Shown here: in pieces, positions 1 through 5,968 of the stretch | Position numbering within the stretch: position 1 is the stretch's first letter | How the letters are laid out: each line of letters begins with the position of its first letter | From: CAYONM01 sp964405325 | Lineage (GTDB): Bacteria > Planctomycetota > UBA11346 | Assembly: GCA_964405325.1 (NCBI GenBank) | Contig: CAYONM010000092.1 | Coordinates: 1-13,662 of the forward strand | DNA length: 13,662 nt | Direction of reading: 5' to 3' | Notes under the pieces: generated by a model | The model's database searches: none | Told to the model about the DNA's origin: nothing | Seen by the model: the letters and a program-made list of their open reading frames with translations, nothing else | Position numbers and translations under genes: made by a program

Positions 1-52
1 GAAGGGCGGCAAAAGATCAAATGAGACGCTACCTTTATTTATTGACGGGCCC

Positions 53-451
53 TTAGGTGCTGCCAAGCCCGTTGACGTATGCCGCCACCGCCGGCAACGA
101 CGGCAGAACGGTGGCACCGTTGTTGGCGATCAGTTGCAGGACCTTGTCCAGGGATTTTCGTTGATGCACGGTGAAGCCGTCTTCGCCGTCTTCGTTCAAG
201 ACGCAGGCCACTGTTTTCCGAGGACGTTTGTTGCTGTCGTCGACCACTTCGGCCACGGCGTAGGCGCCGGTCATACGGGGGGTCAGCACGTATAGGCAGA
301 GATCACAGTGCTCCCGTTCGTGCAATTCCCGCTGATAGGCGGTTTCGTTCCACTCACTGACCACGGGATCGAAAGCATCGACTGTCAGCAGCGGTTTCAG
401 CTGTTCGCGCCAAGTGGAGCCATTGCAGGTGCCGCCAAGAAAGACCTTCAT
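53..451 (-). CDS. Nucleoside 2-deoxyribosyltransferase-like protein
   Basis: A 132-residue cytosolic protein beginning MKVFLGGTCNGSTWR. Seen: an N-terminal beta strand followed by the GGTCNGSTWR loop, a DLCLYVLTP strand around residues 50-58, and a GAYAVAEVVDDSNKRP segment (62-77). In nucleoside 2-deoxyribosyltransferase-like proteins the glutamate of this last segment (here E68) corresponds to the catalytic residue. The ATG at 451 is chosen over an upstream in-frame start because it overlaps the pyrE stop as ATGA and the conserved domain starts exactly there. AGGAG lies 11 nt upstream, a rather long spacing. Its coupling to pyrE suggests nucleotide salvage or clean-up, but that is inference, since many members of this family have no known substrate. 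It is probably the last gene of the metXW-pyrE unit. The family call is fairly confident; the substrate is unknown. Confidence 0.8.
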   Translation of the reverse strand: MKVFLGGTCNGSTWREQLKPLLTVDAFDPVVSEWNETAYQRELHEREHCDLCLYVLTPRMTGAYAVAEVVDDSNKRPRKTVACVLNEDGEDGFTVHQRKSLDKVLQLIANNGATVLPSLPAVAAYVNGLGST

Positions 452-1116
452 TGTTGCAGAAGCTCCTGTTGATAATCGGTGATCCGCTGCCGCATGTCTG
501 GATTGATGACGCCGGTCTGGCACAGGTGGTCGGCGGCAGTGCTGATGCCGATCAGGGCGTGTACCGGCAGGTCGTGATCTTCGCTCAGTTCCTGGCGGGC
601 GGTGGCGCGGCCGGCAGGGCCGGGTTCTTCACGATCGACCGAGATCAGGACACCGGCCACTTCCACGTCGAGCTGGCTGAGTTTGGCCAGGCTTTCCCGC
701 AGGGCGGTGCCGGCGGTGAGCACGTCGTCCACCAGCACCACGCGGATACCGTCTGAGAGTGGCATGCCGACAAAGTTGCCGGCATCGCCGTGGGTCTTGG
801 TTTCTTTGCGGTCGAAGGCCCAGCCGCAATCACGGCCGCTTGCAGCCTGCAGCGCGGTTGCGGTGGTCAGGGCCAGTGGGATGCCCTTGTAAGCGGGGCC
901 GAAGATGCAGTCGAAGTTGTGGCCGAAATGCTGCTGCAGGCCATCGGCGTAGCAGGCGCCGATGCTGGTCAGATGCGAGGCGCGATTGAAACAGCCGGTA
1001 TTGATGAAGTAGGGACTCCGACGTCCTGATTTCAGGGTGAAATCGCCAAAGCGCAGGGCGCCAGTGGCGGTCAGCAGGTCCAGGAGGCGGCATTGGGCCG
1101 GGCTGAGCATGGGCAT
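448..1116 (-). CDS. pyrE: Orotate phosphoribosyltransferase PyrE
   Basis: Converts orotate plus PRPP to orotidine 5'-phosphate in de novo UMP synthesis, in the cytoplasm as a dimer. Length is 222 residues, normal for the family. Seen: LKSGRRSPYFINTG (28-41), FGPAYKGIP (72-80), the catalytic-loop lysines and histidine in DRKETKTHG (102-110), and the PRPP-binding signature VVLVDDVLTAGTA (126-138). The arrangement matches the proteobacterial type of PyrE. The start at 1116 follows AGGAAGG closely; a second ATG two codons on is also possible. It lies 54 nt after metW and overlaps the next gene by ATGA, so it is likely co-transcribed with the methionine genes, an unusual partnership. No attenuator-like leader is visible in the 54-nt gap. 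Confidence 0.96.
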   Translation of the reverse strand: MPMLSPAQCRLLDLLTATGALRFGDFTLKSGRRSPYFINTGCFNRASHLTSIGACYADGLQQHFGHNFDCIFGPAYKGIPLALTTATALQAASGRDCGWAFDRKETKTHGDAGNFVGMPLSDGIRVVLVDDVLTAGTALRESLAKLSQLDVEVAGVLISVDREEPGPAGRATARQELSEDHDLPVHALIGISTAADHLCQTGVINPDMRQRITDYQQELLQQ

Positions 1117-1161
1117 GATCCTTCCTGGGCCGCAGGCTATACGTGATCGTGGGCCAGCAAA

Positions 1162-1171
1162 GCCTGTCCCC
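1162..1171 (-). repeat. Isolated GGGGACAGGC tag at the metW stop codon
   Basis: On the minus strand the last G of the metW TAG stop begins GGGGACAGGC, identical over ten bases to the tag at 13594-13603. The flanks are similar only in being A/T-rich. It may be a scar of the same repeat family or a coincidence. Confidence 0.3.
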
Positions 1172-1857
1172 TATTTCTCCATCACGAGCAGGACCTGTTC
1201 GGCATGCAGGTTGTCGTCGTCGCGTAGTTCGCGGATGTCGCCATCGGATAGGACGTGTCCGGAGACGATCCGGACCCGCTCGGCCTTGGCCCAGTCTTGG
1301 AGGTCTGAGAGGGTCATCGGGTGGATATTCGGGGAGTCGGCCCAGGGGTGGGGAAAGGCCTGGGAGCTGGGCATGCGGCCGCGCAAGAACAGGTCCAGGC
1401 GCATGCGCCAATGGGCGAAGTTGGGGAAACTGACAAGAATGCGTTTGCCGACACGTAACATGTTGTGCAGCAATTGCTGCGGTTTGGCCAGGGTCTGGAG
1501 GGTCTCTTCGCAGATCACCAGATCGAAACTGTTGTCGGCAAAGGCGTCCAGTCCGGTGTTCAGATCGTGCTGGATGACTGGCACCTGCCGTTCGACACAG
1601 CCAACCACCGCTTCGGCATCCAGCTCCAGGCCTTGGCCGACGACCTGCTTGTCGTGCATCAGGCGTTGGAGCAATTCCCCGTCCCCGCAGCCCACATCCA
1701 GAACACGGCATTGCTGCGGCACCAGCTCGGCGATGACGTTGTCCTGCCAACGGCCCAGGGGGACGTGGATGTGTTCCAGGCCGGTAACGGTGGGCAGGCG
1801 GCCCAGTAATTCGCCGAACCAACGCACCAGGGCGGGTTCCAATTCGCGCGCCATCAT
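1171..1857 (-). CDS. metW: MetW, methionine biosynthesis methyltransferase-fold protein
   Basis: MetW is the usual partner of MetX-type homoserine acyltransferases and has a class I SAM-methyltransferase fold. In studied bacteria it is needed for, or stimulates, MetX activity rather than having a proven methyl acceptor. Seen: motif I VLDVGCGDGELL (52-63), the VPVIQHDLNTGL segment (92-103), SFDLVICEETLQTL (110-123), and the MetW hallmark LRVGKRILVSFPNFAHWRMR (134-153) followed by GRMP and SPNIH. At 228 residues it has roughly 30 extra N-terminal residues before motif I compared with typical MetW. The start overlaps the metX stop as ATGA, with AGGAGG six bases upstream inside metX, which supports translational coupling. 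The TAG stop sits inside a GGGGACAGGC word also found at the right end of the window. Confidence 0.94.
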   Translation of the reverse strand: MMARELEPALVRWFGELLGRLPTVTGLEHIHVPLGRWQDNVIAELVPQQCRVLDVGCGDGELLQRLMHDKQVVGQGLELDAEAVVGCVERQVPVIQHDLNTGLDAFADNSFDLVICEETLQTLAKPQQLLHNMLRVGKRILVSFPNFAHWRMRLDLFLRGRMPSSQAFPHPWADSPNIHPMTLSDLQDWAKAERVRIVSGHVLSDGDIRELRDDDNLHAEQVLLVMEK

Positions 1858-3038
1858 GGGCAGCCTCCTCGGAGAAATGGTGCCAGTAATCGGGTGACCG
1901 AGTGCTCCTCCACCAGAAAGGCGTCGTGGCCGTAGTGCGAGGGCACTTCGGTGTAGGTGACGGGGTGACCGCTGGCCAGAATGGCGTCGGCCACGGCGCG
2001 GCAGTCGCGTGGCGTATACAGCCAGTCGGAGGAAAAGCTCATCACCATCACCTGGGATCGGATCCGGCTGCAGGCGGCGGTCAGATCGCCATCGCCCCAG
2101 CGGGCGGCGGCATCGTAGAAATCCATGGCTCGGGTCACGTACAGGTAGCTGTTGGCGTCGTAGCGGTTGACGAAGCTGCGGCCCTGGTAGTCGAGGTAGC
2201 TTTCCACCTGGAAATGCACGCCGAAACCGAATTCTTCGGTCTCGGGTTTTTGTGGCCGCCGGCCGAATTTGGCGTGCATGCCTTCATCCGACAGGTAGGT
2301 GATGTGCCCCAGCATCCGCGCTATCGTCAGACCGGTATCGGGAGCTTCATCAAAGCCGTAGTAGTCACCGCTATGGAAATGCGAGTCGTTGATGATGGCG
2401 TGTCGACCGACGGCATTGAAGCCCAGGCCTTGGGTACTGAGGGCGTTCGAGGCTGCCAAGATGGCAGCCTTGTTGACACGTTCAGGATAGCGCAGAGCCC
2501 ATTCCAGGGCCTGCTGGCCACCCAGGCTGCCGCCAAGGACCGCGTGCAGCCGATCGATGCCGAGTTCGTCCAGCAGCCGGGCTTGGACCCGGACCCAGTC
2601 GCCAATGGTCACCAGCGGAAAACGCAGGCCATAGACCTTGCCGGTGGCCGGATCGATGGTGGAGGGACCCGTCGAGCCGTAGCAGGAGCCGATAACGTTG
2701 CTGCACAGCACAAACCAGCGATCGGTGTCGATCGCTTTGCCGGGGCCAATGACCGTGTCCCACCAGCCGGGCTTGCGCGAACGCCAGGCACGGCCATCGG
2801 CTTCGGCCTGCTGATCCCAACCGGCAACGTGAGCGTCGCCGGTCAGGGCGTGGCAGACCAGGATGGCATTGTCTTTTGCGGCATTCAGTCGGCCATAGGT
2901 CTCGAATTCCACCTCCACCGGCCCCAGCTGGCCACCCAGTTCCAGGGACAGGGGTTGCTCGGTGCTGGCCAAGCGGATGCGTTCCGGTCTGGTCCAACCA
3001 ACCGAACGGGGGGATTCCGGTGGATCATAACGACTCAT
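1854..3038 (-). CDS. metX: Homoserine O-acyltransferase MetX (probably O-acetyltransferase)
   Basis: Transfers an acyl group, most likely acetyl from acetyl-CoA, to L-homoserine, the first committed step of methionine synthesis. It is an alpha/beta-hydrolase-fold enzyme of 394 residues, a normal length. Seen: NAILVCHALTGDAH (57-70), CSNVIGSCYGSTGP (112-125), the nucleophile elbow GGSLGG with Ser171, Asp338 in SSDWL and His371 in YGHDAFL, which together form the catalytic triad. The FQVESYLDYQG and ANSYLYVTRAMD stretches are typical of MetX. Some MetX homologues use succinyl-CoA; the neighbouring metY, which usually takes O-acetylhomoserine, favours acetyl here, but that is inference. The start at 3038 has GAGGAG four bases upstream. 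It is followed by metW with an ATGA overlap. Confidence 0.96.
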   Translation of the reverse strand: MSRYDPPESPRSVGWTRPERIRLASTEQPLSLELGGQLGPVEVEFETYGRLNAAKDNAILVCHALTGDAHVAGWDQQAEADGRAWRSRKPGWWDTVIGPGKAIDTDRWFVLCSNVIGSCYGSTGPSTIDPATGKVYGLRFPLVTIGDWVRVQARLLDELGIDRLHAVLGGSLGGQQALEWALRYPERVNKAAILAASNALSTQGLGFNAVGRHAIINDSHFHSGDYYGFDEAPDTGLTIARMLGHITYLSDEGMHAKFGRRPQKPETEEFGFGVHFQVESYLDYQGRSFVNRYDANSYLYVTRAMDFYDAAARWGDGDLTAACSRIRSQVMVMSFSSDWLYTPRDCRAVADAILASGHPVTYTEVPSHYGHDAFLVEEHSVTRLLAPFLRGGCP

Positions 3039-3320
3039 GGGGCTCCTCGGAGAAACGAGCGGGGGGTACGGTTATTGGTCACATCTGGTGATGTTTGTTT
3101 TCGTGGCGGTCCTGTTTTCAAAAGCAGGATACCGAGTGGCTGAGTACCAATAAGACGATAAACCACATCCATATGTCATCTCGGCCCTCCGGGTTGGTAT
3201 GGCCGCTGACAATGCTCCGGTATGATTGTCTCAACCAAAACAGGATAGCGAAAACAGCAATGCCAAAACCGGGCCATCAAGACGGTGGATCCGAATCCTG
3301 ATTGAGGCATGTCGATGCTC
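3039..3320 (-). promoter_or_regulatory. Leader/intergenic region between metY and metX
   Basis: This gap between metY and metX (same strand) must hold either the metX promoter or a long transcribed leader. I see no match to SAM-I, SAM-II or SAH riboswitch cores. It holds a six-base inverted repeat GACAAT/ATTGTC (3208-3213 and 3225-3230), a CGGCC/GGCCG pair (3182-3186 and 3201-3205), and two imperfect direct copies of a CAGGATA-containing word (3120-3135 and 3237-3251). A near-palindrome lies at 3110-3129. Short reading frames here have no recognisable product. I cannot pick a convincing sigma-70 promoter. Confidence 0.3.
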
Positions 3321-4616
3321 CTAGTCGGCCAAGGCCTGTTCCAGATCGGCAATGATATCCTGGACATCCTCCAAGCCGACAGAAATACGGATCATTTCCG
3401 GGTTGACACCGGCCTTCAACTGTTCTGCGGGGTTCAGCTGTTGGTGGGTGGTACTGGCGGGATGGATCACCAGGGTCTTGGCGTCCAGGATATTGGCCAG
3501 GTGGGTGCAGAGCTTGACGCGGTCGATGAAGCGCTTGCCGGCAGCCAGGCCGCCAGCAATGCCGAAACCGAACACCGCACTGGGGCCACCGTGGAAATAG
3601 GCCTTGGCGCGGGCGTGGTCGGGATGATCGCTCAGGCCGGCGAAGCGGACCCAGTCTACCTTCGGATGGCTGGCGAGGAATTCGGCTACGGTCTGGGCAT
3701 TGGCGCAGTGTTTCTCGGCCCGCAGTGGCAGGGTTTCGATACCCAGCAGCAATTGCTGCGCGTTGAACGGGCTCATGGCGGCACCGGTGTCACGCAGCAG
3801 GCCGCAACGGATGCGGAGGGTGAAGGCTTGGCCACGGGCAGCGGCCTGATCGTGGTCACCGAAGGCCTGCCACCACGAGACCCCGTGGTAGGCAGGATCG
3901 GGTTCGGTGATTTCTGGGAATTTCCCGTTGGCCCAGTTGAAATTGCCCTTTTCGATGACGCAGCCACCCACGGCAGTGCCGTGGCCGCCGACCAGTTTGG
4001 TCAGGGAATACACCACCACATCGGCACCGTGGGCGAAGGGGTCGAAAATCGGCGGTGGGGTCATGGTGTTGTCGACGATCAGCGGCAGATCGTACTGATG
4101 CGCCACGGCGGCGATGGCATCCAGATCGTCGACATTGCCATCGGGGTTGCCGATTGATTCCGTATAGACCAAGCGGGTCTTCGCGTCGATGACACTGGCA
4201 ATGCTGCTCGGATCGCTGGTCTCGACCCAGCGGACCTCAATGCCCAGCCGTTTCAGGGTGTAGGTGAACAGGGTGTTGGTGCCACCGTAGAGCTTGGTGC
4301 CGGAAACGATATTGTCGCCAGCGCCAGCGATGTTCAGCACCGCGTAGGTGATGGCTGCCATACCCGAGGCGGTGGCGACGCAGCCGCTGGCGCTATGCAG
4401 CGCGGCCATGCGTTGCTCCAGCACGCCATTGGTCGGGTTCATCAGACGGCTATAGATATTGCCGAAGTCACGCAAAGCGAACAGGTCGGCAGCGTGCTCC
4501 GCATCCTTGAAGGCGTAGCTGGTGGTGGCGTAAATGGGGACCGCACGCGAGAGGGTTTCACTGTCCGGCTGGTGGCCAGCGTGCAGGGCGCGTGTTGCGA
4601 TATGGGGATTGGACAT
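3321..4616 (-). CDS. metY: O-acetylhomoserine sulfhydrylase MetY
   Basis: A PLP-dependent enzyme of the Cys/Met metabolism family that makes homocysteine from O-acetylhomoserine and sulfide. It has 431 residues, the size typical of MetY and longer than cystathionine gamma-synthase. Seen: TRALHAGHQPD at the N-terminus, YSRLMNPTN (55-63), the cofactor-stacking region SGTKLYGGT (105-113), DNTMTPPP (182-189), the Schiff-base lysine K207 in YSLTKLVGGHGT, and the C-terminal SVGLEDVQDIIADLEQAL. The ATG at 4616 is preferred over a longer upstream extension because family homology begins there and GGAG lies eight bases upstream. It stands directly before metX and metW, giving a sulfide-assimilating methionine cluster. 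Regulation may involve the inverted repeat 47-85 bases upstream of its start. Confidence 0.95.
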   Translation of the reverse strand: MSNPHIATRALHAGHQPDSETLSRAVPIYATTSYAFKDAEHAADLFALRDFGNIYSRLMNPTNGVLEQRMAALHSASGCVATASGMAAITYAVLNIAGAGDNIVSGTKLYGGTNTLFTYTLKRLGIEVRWVETSDPSSIASVIDAKTRLVYTESIGNPDGNVDDLDAIAAVAHQYDLPLIVDNTMTPPPIFDPFAHGADVVVYSLTKLVGGHGTAVGGCVIEKGNFNWANGKFPEITEPDPAYHGVSWWQAFGDHDQAAARGQAFTLRIRCGLLRDTGAAMSPFNAQQLLLGIETLPLRAEKHCANAQTVAEFLASHPKVDWVRFAGLSDHPDHARAKAYFHGGPSAVFGFGIAGGLAAGKRFIDRVKLCTHLANILDAKTLVIHPASTTHQQLNPAEQLKAGVNPEMIRISVGLEDVQDIIADLEQALAD

Positions 4617-4662
4617 GGTGGTATCTCCAGAAGACGGCCCATGGTGTGCTGGCCCGAGCCAG

Positions 4663-4701
4663 GGCAATGAACACCTTGTTTTTTGTCGTATGTTCATTGC
4701 C
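4663..4701. promoter_or_regulatory. Perfect 11-bp inverted repeat in the metY / membrane-protein divergent region
   Basis: The arms GGCAATGAACA (4663-4673) and TGTTCATTGCC (4691-4701) are exact reverse complements, separated by 17 bases containing a T6 run. It lies 47-85 bases upstream of the metY ATG and 71 bases before the proposed start of the plus-strand membrane protein. It could be a two-half-site operator shared by both genes, or an RNA hairpin in the metY leader. The outer bases do not extend the pairing. It does not match the MetJ box. The arms contain TGAAC/GTTCA, as MetR-type sites do, but the 17-base spacing does not fit. The regulator is unknown. Confidence 0.6.
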
Positions 4702-4771
4702 GCTGCCGTCGAGGGTGATTCCGCCGCCGGAACCTGCTTGCCCCGCTGTTCAGGTGGTCTTCAATTTCGTG

Positions 4772-5908
4772 ATGGGACACGTCCTCTTGACTTGGTTCTT
4801 CGCCTGTTGTTGGGCTTTGGTCATCGCAGGTAGCGCGGTCGAGATCGGCATCCGGGCGCTGCCGGTTGGCAGTCTGGCGATCGACGCCTTTGTCGATCAG
4901 ACCAGTCTGCCCGATGCCCAGCCGCGACACCGCGAAGTGATGGATTTCTACTATGCCAGTGGCGAACTGTCGCCGGCGCGCTGGAGCGAGCGCGAAGTCG
5001 GCCACTTGGCCGATGTCCGAGGGGTGCTGGATGGAATCCGCTGGACCACCTTCGGCTGTCTGTTGCTGGCGGTGGCGGGCCTGATCGGTCAGGGTGAGCA
5101 GCGCTGGTGGGGGCCACGGCGCGGGGCGGTGCTGGTGCTTGGCGGCTTGGGTGCTTTGGCGGTGATCGCCTCGCAGTGGAGCCTGTTTTCGCGTGGCTTG
5201 CATCCGGTGTTGTTTCCGCAGGGCAATTGGGATTTCGTCCCCGGCAAACATCGTCTGATTGATCTGTACGATCAACCGGTACTGGGGGCGTATGCCGGTG
5301 CGATCCTGGCTCTGGCACTGCTGGTGGCGTTGGCGCTGTGGGGCCTGTGTCGTTGGCGTTCGCGGGCCGGCATCGCTTGGTCCTGGCAGGCATCGCGTCA
5401 CCAGTGGTGGCTGCTGCTGGGATTGCCGTTGGTGGGGTGGTACGCCTGGCTCGGCTATGGTATGCGGACCATTGGCGATGCTGGCTACATCGCGTTCTGG
5501 CTCATTGCCGGTGGCATGCTGGCGGTGGTGCTGCAGGCCATGTTCTGGCGTGACAAGTCCTGGTCGGCCTTGGTGTTGGCCCTGATCTTGGCTTGCTGGC
5601 TGGCCCAGGCTTTGGCGGTGCGTCAGGCCAGCCGGGATGCCTTGGCGTCGGTGCAAGGCGGGGGTGCGGCCTTACAGACCACCATAGAAGCGTATCGGCA
5701 GCAGCTGGGTCGGCCGCCGGCAGCATTGCACGACCTGATCGGCCATGGCCTTGAGGCCATTCCCAGCGTGCAGGGGGGTGGGCCGTGGTATTATCAGCGG
5801 CGCGGACGACATTACATTCTCGGTTTCGACGGGCCGTTGCAGTTCGCGCATGAATACGTCAGCTGGCGAGGGACCTGGAACCTGCTTAACTGGGCGGGGT
5901 GGCCGTAA
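4772..5908 (+). CDS. DUF1461/Lit-like multi-spanning membrane protein with pseudopilin-like C-terminal domain
   Basis: Inner-membrane protein, 378 residues from the ATG at 4772. Seen: a first hydrophobic segment (3-24), then an extracytoplasmic loop with PRHREVMDFYYASGELSP and WSEREVGHLADVR (51-83). Two more membrane segments (about 91-106 and 117-135) follow, then SLFSRGLHPVLFPQGNWDF and RLIDLY (137-166). These two loops are the hallmarks of DUF1461, the family that includes Gram-positive lipoprotein intramolecular transacylase Lit. Four further hydrophobic stretches (about 172-193, 211-228, 236-257, 264-283) go beyond the usual domain. The last 90 residues read like a type II secretion pseudopilin: LQTTIEAYRQQLGRPPAALHDL, then IPS and WYYQRRGRHYILGFDG. 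The function is not established. The ATG at 4772 is chosen because the upstream extension overlaps metY and is not hydrophobic; its ribosome site is weak. It is followed after 60 nt by the histidine kinase. Confidence 0.8.
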   Translation: MGHVLLTWFFACCWALVIAGSAVEIGIRALPVGSLAIDAFVDQTSLPDAQPRHREVMDFYYASGELSPARWSEREVGHLADVRGVLDGIRWTTFGCLLLAVAGLIGQGEQRWWGPRRGAVLVLGGLGALAVIASQWSLFSRGLHPVLFPQGNWDFVPGKHRLIDLYDQPVLGAYAGAILALALLVALALWGLCRWRSRAGIAWSWQASRHQWWLLLGLPLVGWYAWLGYGMRTIGDAGYIAFWLIAGGMLAVVLQAMFWRDKSWSALVLALILACWLAQALAVRQASRDALASVQGGGAALQTTIEAYRQQLGRPPAALHDLIGHGLEAIPSVQGGGPWYYQRRGRHYILGFDGPLQFAHEYVSWRGTWNLLNWAGWP

Positions 5909-5968
5909 TGCCTCCCGCTTCAGCCGGCCAGCGATTGTTTACCTGCTGTCAGCCACGAGAGTCACTGT

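Noticed and set aside
44..73. Hairpin ACGGGC/GCCCGT around the stop of the deoxyribosyltransferase-like gene as a terminator
   Set aside because: The stem is only six base pairs with a 16-base loop, and no T run follows on the minus strand.
1902..3143. 413-codon plus-strand reading frame opposite metX
   Set aside because: It is an antisense shadow of metX in GC-rich DNA, with no domain and no ribosome site.
3039..3320. SAH riboswitch suggested by CCGAGGAGC just before metX
   Set aside because: The match covers only the metX ribosome-binding site; the rest of the SAH core and its pairings are absent.
3176..3367. Short minus-strand reading frame in the metY-metX gap
   Set aside because: It overlaps the metY end, has no ribosome site or recognisable domain, and its composition looks random.
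4667..4771. Upstream ATG at 4667 as start of the DUF1461-like protein
   Set aside because: The extra residues are proline-rich without family similarity, and the segment contains the inverted repeat; the ATG at 4772 directly precedes the first membrane helix.
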